64,000 bases of DNA, taken from NCBI GenBank assembly GCA_022559985.1, contig JAFJTR010000011.1, forward strand, positions 310,001 through 374,000, in the 5' to 3' direction. The notes under the pieces are model-generated. The model did not search any database. It had not been told where the DNA came from and was given only the letters and a program-made list of their open reading frames with translations. The position numbers were made by a program, and so were the translations under genes. Positions 22,182 through 32,300 of this stretch are shown one piece after another (position 1 is the stretch's first letter; the number at the start of each line of letters is the position of its first letter). The stretch is from Parastagonospora avenae f. sp. tritici 18332-5. Lineage: Eukaryota; Ascomycota; Dothideomycetes; Pleosporales; Phaeosphaeriaceae.

Positions 22182-22843
22182 AGGGTCGCAACTTACCCTT
22201 TCATTGTGGTGGCTGGGCCAAGTTCGAAGAACCGGACATGTCGATGCGGTGCGCCCTTCACTTGGCACAAGAAAGTACAGCATCATTCAACGATTCACCG
22301 AAAGCTGCTTTAAATCTCTGGCCAAGATCTCCAGAGACAATCACTGAGCCTATATAGACTCATGTCTCTCCAGGCCAACATTATATTTCATTTTCAATCA
22401 TTGGCGGGCAATACATTCACGCAGTCAACATAGCACAAGGCAGACAAGTAGTTGTAATGTAACATTTTCTATCAAAACACGCACCGTGGGTATCAAATAT
22501 GGCAACAAAGCTACACAAGGAATCCGTAAACACGTTCCATTGGACTCTCTCATCATCGAGCCTTTACGGTTCAGACAAAGTCCGACACCAGGTCTCGTAG
22601 TCGCGAGGTGATTGGACTCTCCCGATCACCCTTGACTTTCTCAGCAATGGAAGAAACTTCTCCATATGCCGCTCACAAGCTCATCTTGTCAACCAGAAGA
22701 AACCCTCCGATCAATCTTGTTATCCTCGCATTAGGATAAGCCGAAGCCTAGTCCCGTAGCTGAATCAATCATTCCACGGCGCATGGAATCATCGTCCATA
22801 CACCTCACTGCTCCTCGATCTTGGGAGGAGGTAGGACATGGCT
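22182..22843. other. Convergent intergenic region
   Basis: No gene seen between the end of the F-box array and the end of the broken RGG/coiled-coil gene. Confidence 0.45.
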
Positions 22844-24235
22844 CTACTCTCCGTCGTTGCCCTCCTCATCATTGATTACCGCAAGTGCAGCCGCCACGGC
22901 CTCTTGTTCCAAGGCTGCAGCCCGTGCCTCCAATCGCTCGGCATCTGCAGTCGCCTGTGTGGCCTTCTGGCGTTCGGCATCCGCGAGGCGAAGAAGATGA
23001 TCAATGTTCGACGCCCGCTGAACATCGGCCATCCTTTTGCGGATATGTTCGACGGTCTCGTCTTTGGCTTTCTGCACGGTGACTTGCTTCTCCTTCTCCC
23101 ATTCGGTCCGCCTGGCGTTATCATCTCGGGTGGGGGCCTGCACGCGGAGGTCGCGGATTTTGTCGTCTGCGATCTTCTTGGCTGCTCGCAAGTGCTTCAC
23201 ATCCTCGGCCATTTTCCTCTGGTCTCTCAACTTCTCGAGAACGTTCGCTCTAGCCTTCGCCGCCTCATGTTCAGCTTTGAGCCTCGCAGCATCCATTCTC
23301 ACCATCTTCTCCTTCTCCTCATTCATCTTCTGCTGCTTCTAGTTCTTCAGCCTCGTCACCGCCTGCAGTTGAGCCTTCAGCATCAACAATTCGTCATCGT
23401 CTTCTTCGCGCTTCCGCTTCTGTTCACCAGCAATTTACGGCTGGATTGCAAATTGCGGATGGATTGGCGCAGGGAAGTTGGCAAAGAATCAGTCCATCTG
23501 CGCCAATCTCTCGCGCTGGTGCTCGCTGGGCCGTATCTGCACATTCGGTGGGGTTTTGCCAAGGTGGTCGGTCCACCAGTTGCTGCTGCAGTACAGGCGA
23601 GGGCAAGGCAAACCACGGTGAGCGTCACCTTTGTCACAGAAGCCGTAGTTTTCGTACAGACTGCAGTCGCCGAAGGGTAGGTGAGTCAGGCCCTTCGGCT
23701 TTCGGCACCACAAGCAGTCGTTGTGTTTGCCCCGAATGCCAGCTGAACCCACGGCAGTCTGAACTTCATAATCCTCAGGTGGGTAGAAATTGGCCGGGTC
23801 TAGCGGCGGGCCATCCTGCTTTGGCGGCTTCTGCGACGTCCCACTTGGCGGAGCTGCATGTTGGCTCTGATGCCCACCTGAGTCGCAAGTCAGCAATGCC
23901 TTACACACTTCTCATGTTAGTGACCTACCCTGTCTTTGACCACCACCTTGTCCCCAACATCCACCACGTCCCTGATACCCATCACGCCCCCGATGACCAC
24001 CCTGGTTGAGCCCACCGCGAGGGACGGACTGGCCTCGATCAGCTGGCCCAGTTGGAGTGTTCACCGGCGCGTTCTGACCTCCCCGTCCTGCACCATTGTT
24101 AACACCACCGTTGCTATTCTCACCACCTGCACCGCGCCCTGCACCACGTCCACCACGTCCACCACGTCCACCACGTCCACCTCCGATCGCCCGAGTTCTT
24201 GGTCTCGGTACGCGTTTGTCTTTGTTCCAATCCAT
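22844..24235 (-). pseudogene. Broken gene: RGG-rich head, cysteine-rich middle, coiled-coil tail
   Basis: Exon 1 (23929-24235) starts MDWNKDKRVPRPRTRAIGG and continues as a Gly/Arg/Gln-rich region with GGR repeats. A clean 51 bp intron (23878-23928) leads into a cysteine-rich segment (DCLWCRKPKGLTHLPFGDC, then YENYGFC and PCPRLYC) that could bind zinc. The same frame then passes three stops, TGA 23489-23491, TAA 23435-23437 and TAG 23339-23341, yet remains clearly coding-like between and after them (EQKRKREEDDDELLMLKAQL, then a 160-residue highly charged coiled coil). All three stops are explained by C-to-T changes. A single intron from GTGCAG near 23555 to the CTAG at 23339 would also remove them in frame, so splicing cannot be ruled out. 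I do not recognise the family. Confidence 0.65.
24141..24183 (-). repeat. 9 bp tandem repeat coding for GGR units
   Basis: About four copies of CCACCACGT (plus strand) inside exon 1 of the broken RGG gene encode GGRGGRGGRGGR on the minus strand. It is a coding minisatellite in a likely RNA-binding RGG region. Confidence 0.75.
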
Positions 24236-25678
24236 AGCGATGAGGATTGTTGTTGTTGTGATGTGGGCCGTGAGGGAGCGCAACCTTTCTAGGAGCCGCA
24301 GAAATATCGTCACGTGGGCGCACGTACCCCAAACAGTTAAGGAAAGAGCGGGCATCACGCCATATACAACGTCATGGAAGCTTCTAGATAATAGAGAGAA
24401 AGAGGTGAAGGTGTAGGCGGCTCGAATCCCGTCCATAGAAATGGCTGACGAGCTTAAGAAATGATGGAAGGTGACCTACTTGCTCAGAGGCGCTTTACGG
24501 ATACGTCGGATTGTTAGTATACAGACATCAAGCCAGAGGTCGATGGAGACATCCAGGCTACCAAATCCACGTTTTGTGCTCACTACGGTGCCTCCGAGAG
24601 CACTGATTCACGATGAGGTTCGTGACAACCTGTCTACTGAGCTACTTCACGGCCAAGATCACAAAGCTCGGCGCGCATATTTCAGAATATCTTTCTCGAC
24701 CTTCTTGAGGAATAAATTTCGTTCTTGCTTGTACCGCAAATCCTCGACTTTCACCTCTGCTCTTTTGGCTATTCACTTGGCATTCCCGCAAACTTCCCTT
24801 CTACTGTTCTGCTCTTATCTCATCAATCACGAGTTTCTGTACCCACGATGATTTAGTTCAGCATGGAGGGCTGGTCTGATCTGGTTCGTGTTGGTGTTTG
24901 GCAGAGCGCAAGAACCTTGAAAGTCACACGCGACGTTCCTTCCCACAACAGTGTCCGTGCACTGTCATGCCAGAACAGGCTAGTGACGAGAACGTCGAAC
25001 GCACCTGAGTGCTGCGAGACTACTACAATAACGTGTACCGGCTCAAATGAGGCTCAAGAAGTTATTGAATTACTATAGGCTACGATTTAACCAGTCATAC
25101 GCAAATCTCCACATAGCGTTAACGCTCCTGTTGACACAATACTTCATAGGCTTCCAGCTTCCTCGAAGACTTCTAGGCCTCGCTATCATTATGCAAAAAC
25201 CACCGAACAACCACCTGAATCCTACAGAACTCACCACCAAGAGCTGGGAGAATTGTTAGCACGAGAATCAGCCTCTGAATTAGCAAGACAACCCGTCTAA
25301 ACAGGCACAGACAAACTCCCGCACAACAACGACAATGTCTCATACACTAACAAGGCAAGACAACACCTCACAATCACGACGCACGCTTCAAAGAAAGAAC
25401 TCTGAAATTGTCTCGAACCTCTAACAATCACCGACCCACAAACTGCAGCGCCACAAGCAATGCTCGCGATGTATAATTTCAGCTGTAGGTTCGTGATGTG
25501 TGTGGATATACCAACCTGTGCAGAAGAACAGCGAACCGGGAACACATCAGAAACACATCAGCAACACATCAGAAACACATCAGCAACACATCAGCAACAC
25601 ATCATCTCCACCACCGACTATCACGACTGAAACGGCAAGAACGACCAAATCACTGCTGCACTCCCACAAAAATAAGAC
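24236..25678. other. Intergenic, 1.4 kb
   Basis: It carries the upstream region of the broken RGG gene, then sequence with only short uninformative frames, and an 11 bp tandem repeat near its end. No gene that I can support. Confidence 0.4.
25542..25605 (+). repeat. 11 bp tandem repeat, about 5.8 copies
   Basis: The unit is ACACATCAGMA (M is A or C), with the A and C forms mixed (A, C, A, C, C). The last copy is degenerate. Since 11 is not a multiple of three, the array is unlikely to be coding. Confidence 0.85.
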
Positions 25679-25993
25679 ATGTGCTACATCCTCCTCTCCA
25701 CCTGCAGCACATGTACCAGAACCCTCCACTTCCGCTACGCGCGCTGCAGCCACGCCGCGATGCACAGCTTCGACCCAGCCGCCTGCCCGAACCGCATGAA
25801 GCGACGTCGGTGCAGCGAGGGCACAGTGTGCGAGAAATGCGAGAGCAGGCGCGGGAGTTTGAGCATGCCGCCTGACGCAAACCTGCTTGAATCGCGGACG
25901 CAAAGCGTCGTGGAAGACGGGGCGGATCTGGAGAAGGAAAGGAGACGAAGGAGACTCGTGGTTCGGAGGCGGCAGAAAGCGAAGAGAACGTGA
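25679..25993 (+). CDS. Possible small cysteine-rich protein, 104 residues
   Basis: The frame begins MCYILLSTCSTCTRT and holds spaced cysteines up to RRRCSEGTVCEKCESRRG, followed by an acidic then strongly basic tail (EKERRRRRLVVRRRQKAKR). The MCY start and the closing C-x5-C-x2-C resemble small intracellular cysteine-rich proteins that are common and uncharacterised in filamentous ascomycetes. There is no signal peptide, so it is not a typical secreted effector. The cysteines could bind zinc. Two other frames over this stretch are also open, so coding status is uncertain. Confidence 0.4.
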   Translation: MCYILLSTCSTCTRTLHFRYARCSHAAMHSFDPAACPNRMKRRRCSEGTVCEKCESRRGSLSMPPDANLLESRTQSVVEDGADLEKERRRRRLVVRRRQKAKRT

Positions 25994-26249
25994 GCACGTT
26001 GAGGATGAATGTGTGTAATTTAAGAATGATGATATTCACATTTGCGCCAACCAAAGACCTACCCTATCCTAAATACCCCAAGAAATAATATCTCATCATC
26101 GTCCCAATTCTATCCAAACCATTCCATCGTCTTGAAGGGGGTATACAAAAAAGGTTAACTTCTCATGCGGTTCCCGTCCGTCAATCATCATTCCTCTTGC
26201 ATGCACACATCCATCATGACATATACCCTTCCCTTCGTAAGTCTCTTGT

Positions 26250-28244
26250 CTAGTTCTCCTGCTGCTCGGCCTTGGGCGGCGCCTGGCCGAACAGCCCGCC
26301 GAACCAACTCGCGCGATTCGCCGCCTTGCGCGCCTGCACGGCTTCCTGCTCGTTCTGCACGAGGCGCAAGGGACGCATACCTTTGCCCGTCATGGGGCCA
26401 GCAGTCTCGCTGCGTTCTAGGCGACGGGGCGGGCTGGGCGTGTCGACGTGGCTACCGTCGCTCTTAGCGTCGCCCTCCTTCTCCTCCTGGATGGCGTTGG
26501 AGGCGGGGACTTGCTGGCCCGAGGGGGCGCGGGACACGGGGTTGCTGGCGCCTGGGGCGGCGGCGCCGTTGACGGGCAGGCCGAAGAAGGAGTTGCGCGG
26601 AGAGGTGAGGCCCGGGGAGACCGCGTTGGGGCTGGTCGCGGTCGAGACCATCTTGTTGATGACGTCGGCGGACATGACGCCTGAGGCGGAGCGGCGGTGC
26701 TGCGTGTAGCTGCCAGACGGCTTGCGCTGGGATGCGGAGCGCGAGAGGGGGATGCTGGGGGCGGTGGTGGGGTCTTCATTGACGCTCTGCTGGTTGGTGG
26801 TGGGGGGCGGGCCCATCATGCTCAGTGGGCGCGGCTTGCGGTTGGCGCCCATGGCGACAGACTTTGCGCGCTGGAGGAAGCCCTGGGGCTGGTCGCCCTC
26901 CGGGGGTGGGGGCGGCAGCTCCTTGTTCGTGTTGGGGGCGGCGCTGTCGCCGTCGGCATCGTTGCCCAAGACCGACTCGAAGCCCTGGTGTGTGAGGAGG
27001 CGGCCGATGATCTTGTTGATGTAGAGCGTCAGAGCCTTGTTCTCGCCCTTGGCTGCAGCGAGCTCAGACTCGAGCTTGCGCACAGCCTCGACATCGCCTT
27101 CCTCAGCCGACTCCAGCTCATCGGCCAGGCTGGTCGATGGGCCATTGCCCGACGGCGTGATGTCTCCGCCATTTGATGACTCGCGGAGGAAGTCACCGCG
27201 GCTGAGGTCTCCGTTCAGCGTCTTCTCGCCCAGCAAGAGCTGGAAGCTCTCGTTGTCTTCCATGAGACGTGCGTTAGTCATGCGTGTCTCGAGCAGCTGC
27301 TTCTCCAGCTCAGCCATGCGTCCGCCGCCAGCATTCTCCACTTCCAGGAGCTTGACCTGGTATTCGGCGAGCTCGAGACGCAGGCCTTCGATGATCTTGT
27401 CCTTCTGGTTAATGAGCTTCGAGTTGCTGCGAGAGTCGCTGCGATGGACCGAAGAGGGCGGCGCAAAGGACCCCGCAGTCTCGAGGTTCTGCGACGAGTT
27501 GCTGCGAGAGGGGTTGTTGCGGAAGTTTGCTGTAATGGATGAGTCTGACTCCGACCGAGGCGTCAGAGCGGGCCTTGACTTACATGCTCGCGAAACATGG
27601 TCTTCCTCGCCCTCGGACGAGGCCGTCTTCGATGCCATGGCGTCCTTGAGCCTCTGGATCGTCTCCTGCAACTCCTCTTCCCGTGACTGCGTCTCTTCCT
27701 TCTCCTTCATCGCCTGTACGCGCTCGGCCTCGTAGATGCCCTCGAGCTCTCGGTGCTGGCGTGTGATCTCGCGCTTGACGTTCTCCAGCGACTCCACCTT
27801 CTCCTCCTCTTCGTGGGCGCGCTCCTCGAGCTTCGCCTGCTCGGCAAGCGCCTCGTCCAGCCGGGAATTGAGCACCTCGCACGTCTTCTTGCGCTCTTCC
27901 GCCTCAGTCTCGGCCTTCTGTAACCGGTCCTTGAGTTCCTGGAGATAGGCTGCCTGCTCCTCGCGGGCATCGTCGTCGCTCGTATCGGCCTGCGATGCGT
28001 TGCTGCTCAGATTGGACGACGCAGCGGGCTTGCGTACCGACGCGCGCGCAGAAACGGGTGCGCCATTGGTCCCTGAGCGGACAGATCCCCTCCTGGCGGC
28101 GCCCGGAGTGCCGTTCGTGGTCGGGGTTGAGCCCCGGGTGGGTGTGCGGTTCGCCGCTGCGGGCGACGACGAGGCGGTCCTGGCAGCAGGCTCGCGCCGA
28201 GGGGTGCCCGAAGCAGGCGGTTTGGCTGCGGCTGCGGTCGACAT
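26250..28244 (-). CDS. Coiled-coil protein with Ser/Pro-rich C-terminus, 646 residues spliced
   Basis: Two exons (27584-28244 and 26250-27529) flank a 54 bp intron (27530-27583, donor GTAAGT, acceptor TTACAG). The intron has no stop and a length divisible by three, so retention would simply insert 18 residues. The start MSTAAAAKPPASG leads an Ala/Ser/Thr-rich disordered head. Residues about 95-240 and 290-450 are heptad-rich coiled coil (for example LEERAHEEEEKVESLENVKR). A short conserved-looking helix follows (LTLYINKIIGRLLTHQGFES), then a long Ser/Pro-rich tail that ends ASWFGGLFGQAPPK. The protein resembles an ascomycete family annotated only as M protein-like; a cytoskeletal or polarity scaffold role is a guess. 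In-frame codons reach back to 28325, but the ATG at 28244 is the best start. Confidence 0.82.
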   Translation of the reverse strand: MSTAAAAKPPASGTPRREPAARTASSSPAAANRTPTRGSTPTTNGTPGAARRGSVRSGTNGAPVSARASVRKPAASSNLSSNASQADTSDDDAREEQAAYLQELKDRLQKAETEAEERKKTCEVLNSRLDEALAEQAKLEERAHEEEEKVESLENVKREITRQHRELEGIYEAERVQAMKEKEETQSREEELQETIQRLKDAMASKTASSEGEEDHVSRACKSRPALTPRSESDSSITANFRNNPSRSNSSQNLETAGSFAPPSSVHRSDSRSNSKLINQKDKIIEGLRLELAEYQVKLLEVENAGGGRMAELEKQLLETRMTNARLMEDNESFQLLLGEKTLNGDLSRGDFLRESSNGGDITPSGNGPSTSLADELESAEEGDVEAVRKLESELAAAKGENKALTLYINKIIGRLLTHQGFESVLGNDADGDSAAPNTNKELPPPPPEGDQPQGFLQRAKSVAMGANRKPRPLSMMGPPPTTNQQSVNEDPTTAPSIPLSRSASQRKPSGSYTQHRRSASGVMSADVINKMVSTATSPNAVSPGLTSPRNSFFGLPVNGAAAPGASNPVSRAPSGQQVPASNAIQEEKEGDAKSDGSHVDTPSPPRRLERSETAGPMTGKGMRPLRLVQNEQEAVQARKAANRASWFGGLFGQAPPKAEQQEN

Positions 28245-29391
28245 TGTGTGCGTTGTGTTCTTTGTGAGGTGTGAAACCGTGTGTTCGTTGACAGCAACGG
28301 CGCTCAGATATGCCCTCGGTTGCACCGCAAGGGTCCAAATTTAGAGCGAGTGGTGGTTGCGCCGGCGGCAGATCTTCGTGACTCGTGGCTGTGTGAGTGG
28401 CTCGGTGCTTATAGCTGAGACAAGCGCAGAGCAGAGCAGTGATTATAAACTGGCAATGCGACTGGAAGTGTTTACAGAACGAAGCGCAGACAGGAGCATG
28501 ACCAGGGTTGTGACCTGTGAACGGGGTTCCGATTAAAGTAGCCTTAATCTCTCACCTGCAGCCAATTCCCTGCATGAACTTGCCAAGCCAACTCCGCGAG
28601 TGAGAGCCGTAGACCAGGAAACCACCCGGTCAGATGACAGGCGTACCAGTAAAAGTCCCCGAATCCAGTCAGCAGCATGCTGTAGCAGTCCGGCAGGCCT
28701 GCGACAGGCTAGACTTTGCTCGGACTTGAAACCCCTATTACGCTATCGCGATCACTTCGACTTCTACCATCACTCCAGTCTCCACCTGACGTTCTCACTC
28801 TCGCACGTGACAGTGCAGGGATGCGCCCGTGGAAGCTGCAAAGGAACGTGTTCAACGTTCTCGCCTTCCACGTTACTCGGGCCATTCCGCGCGCACGTGA
28901 CAGGTTGCCACGAGGATGACAGAAGTGTATGTGGCAACCGAACCAGCTCAGAACTCTATATATTAACTCCGTCTGTTGTCAAAGTGACGACGTCCTCAAG
29001 ACAAACCATATGCTGCTCGAAGAACATGTGCAAAGCTTGTCCAACAGACAGCGGCCAAATCCGTGCCCGCTCTGCACCTGCGACCTGAGCTGGTAGTCTT
29101 CAGAGGTGTGCTTAACATGAATTTCTAGAGGAGCCTGAATATATACGCAGGCATAAGATGCTCTGCCTAACTCTACAGACATATTCGAATATATAAAGGC
29201 TACCTTTTCACCTCTACTCGTCAAGAAAAGGCGAGCACAGATCTTGCCAGCACCTGGTGTGTCAAAACATGAATTGGGTTGCGCCTCCACCACCAGCCAG
29301 AAAATGCTCCCAACGCCACATAATAATCTATCCTAGCACTTGAGCCTAAGAAAACATTCGAGAAGTTAAAAGTGCTAGGCAGCAATTCCAT
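28245..29391. other. Intergenic, 1.15 kb
   Basis: It holds the promoter of the coiled-coil gene and the 3' end of the histidine kinase gene. One plus-strand frame (28600-29088) is open but unrecognisable. No gene that I can support. Confidence 0.45.
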
Positions 29392-32300
29392 CTATTTCGG
29401 CGCTGCTCCGTCCTTGCTTTGAGGCCCAAGCCAGCGCTGCGTGACACTACGCACGCTTGGAGGCCGATTCCTCATAGTCATCTTCTTCTCTCCCGTCTCT
29501 CCATCTACCAACGCGTCGTGTTGTTTCTTCACCCCGCTGTCTTTGTCACTACTGCCGGTTTCGTTGAGCGCTTGTTTGACAAGCTTCTGAGCCTCGGCCT
29601 GCAGGTTCGGTATCTCCTTCTCTTCATCCTTGTTGAGGTACGATTCGAGGAGAGCCTTCAAAGTTTGTGCTCGCACGGGCTTAGCGAGGTAGTTATTCAT
29701 ACCAGACTCTAGACACTTCTCGCGATCTCCTTGGATGGCAGATGCGGTCATGGCGATGATGAGTATATTGCGGATGTCTGGGTTTGGGTGCTTGCGAATA
29801 CGCTTCGTTGCTATGGCTGAATGAGTACGTTTCAGGTGGTTGCGGTCTGTCTTTAAGCACTTACCTTCATAGCCATCGCAGTGCGGCATTTGTACATCCA
29901 TCAGCACAAGATGGAACGGTCGACCGTTATCACTCGCTCGCTCAAGCGCGTCAATGGTCTTTAGTCCGTCCAAATAAGCATCGCACCGGAAGCCAAGCTT
30001 CTGCACGAATGAAATGGCGATCCGCTGGTTGATCAAGTTGTCTTCAGCAATGCAAACTCTCAACTCATTCCTCGGAATCGTCGAAAGATCAATGCACGCC
30101 CCCGATTGCGCTTCATGCCCATTATTATCCTGGCTTGAGAACTTCGCCATGAGATCCGTTTCGCGCGTATTCTGCCTATCCACCACCTGCGTCTTCGCCA
30201 CCTTGCGGAAACGAAGCGAAAACGACACCGTCGTACCGCGATCAGGTCCAGAATCCCGCGAATCAAGCCAGACTTTGCCGTGCATAACATTCTCGATCAA
30301 TGCCTTGCAGATGCTGAGACCAAGACCTGTGCCGCCGTAGCTGCGGGAGGAAGAAGATTCGATTTGCGAGAAGGGGAGGAAGAGCTTCTTTTTCTGCTCT
30401 GAGGGTATGCCGATGCCGGTATCGATGACGCTGATTGTCACGTCTGCGTATGCGTCGGTTTCTTGGTCGATGACTGCGCGCACGGTAACGGAGCCCTTGG
30501 GCGTGAACTTGTAGGAGTTTGAGAGCAGGTTCATCAAAATTTGATGAAGCCTGACAGGATCACCCATCACCAGCATCTCGGGGTTCAGTTCCAGTTGTTC
30601 GACAGTCTTGAGTCCTCGTTCGGCGTTGGTATACGCGAGCGCGCGGACAACTTCGGTAATGGTTTCCGTCAGCGACAGTGGCATTTCCATCACGGACATC
30701 TTGCCAGCCTCAAGCTTGGAGTAGTCCAGGAGGTCGTTGATGATGGACAAAAGCGTGTCGGCGCATACTCGGATCGAGTCGGCATAGCCTGTCTGCTCCG
30801 CGTTGAGAATGCTGGCTTTGAGCAGCTCCGACATGCCGATAACGCCGTTTAGAGGCGTACGAAGCTCGTGAGAAACATTGGCCAGGAAGAGACTCTTTGC
30901 TTTGGCTGCCTCATCCTTCAGCTTCATATTCCTTATGGCGATTGCCTCGGCCTCCTTCGCCTTGATCTCGGCCGCCCTTGCTTGGGCAAGTGCGCGTTTT
31001 TGCATCTCCAGCATTGCCTCATTGCTTGCACTGACTCGTTCGATCTCCTTGAATAAAAGGGCGTTGGCCAATGAGATTGAGATCTGGTTAACCAGCAGTC
31101 GTAACACCTGCGTATTGCGCTCAGTAAAGGAGTTCGGTGGTCCCTCTACATATATACTACCCAACAGGTGATCTGAATGCACGATTGGTATGCAAATTAC
31201 GGCTTTACCTTCGGGGTTCCGCGCGAGATATGATCCCGAGACGTTGGAGAAGCGGTCATCCTCCAGCAGATTTTGTACGAAGACGGTCTCTCGGAATCGG
31301 AGAGTGTATAGGGTGACCTGGCGGGCAACAACATCATCTACTGTATCCAAAGGCTGCCCGCTTGGATAGGAACGGACGCCTGGGGCAAATCCAGTCTCGC
31401 TGTTGGGCTCGTTCGTCGCAATACACGCGATACTCCATTCTATCTGGGGATCTTCGATGACAATCCCACAAAGGCTGCCACCGGTGGACTCCAAAATAAT
31501 GGCCGCCATCTTGGCCATCAGCTTATCGACCTACAACAAGAAGTCAGTAATGATCCTCGAACGCATAGCCTCAAGATATACGCGGTGTCGCTAGGGTTCG
31601 AGTTCAACGCCGGGGCCCTGTGTATAGCTTCAGGCCATTGGATCGGCTGTCTGCTCCTACAACTTGTTTGCTGTTCCATCGTAGATGGTTGTATATGTTC
31701 ACGAGCTGGCTGGAACATTCTGTAGGGCCGAGGCAATACTTCAAGCGCGGCAAGCCGAAATTGTGTATCAGAGAAAATGTGCATACCTTCAGTTCCTTTG
31801 AAAGCACTTGAGACGACTCAAGGATACTGCTAAGGTCTAGCATATCAAGTCCTACGGCGGTGAATCCATTGTGCAAGTCTTGTGAAGACTCATGCCGCCG
31901 TCCGGTCTCCGGCACGATCCAGTTCTGCGTGCGATCCACGGCAGTTTCAGCAGCCAGGTATTGCTCCTGGTCCTCATTTTGCTCAAGCCTGAGCGTGGTA
32001 TTGCCTGTGTCGATCACAGTCGTCTGCGTCCCGTTCGAGGCCGTCATGACGGAGCTTTTATCGCGTAGGAGCCAATCGTATTTCGTGGCTACGTGGTTTG
32101 CTTTGCCATGGGCTGATACCCTTCGGTAGGTACTCATACAATCTTTGAATGAGTGACGGGCAGCCCTGTAGGCCTTCTTGCGGACAAGCCTTAGTTTGCG
32201 AAATTAGTTGGTGCCTTGTATACGCCTGGAAGACTCAACACTTACCATTCGCCGTACAGCTCGTGGGCAAACGCCAGGTCCAACACGAACTCGTTCTCCT

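Noticed and set aside
22838..23680. 280-codon plus-strand open frame rich in Leu
   Set aside because: It is the complement of the charged coiled-coil segment of the broken minus-strand gene; Lys/Glu codons read backwards give Leu/Phe.
26250..28344. Many overlapping long frames on both strands opposite the coiled-coil gene
   Set aside because: They come from its high GC and biased codons; only the minus-strand frame has heptads, a sensible start and a matching intron.
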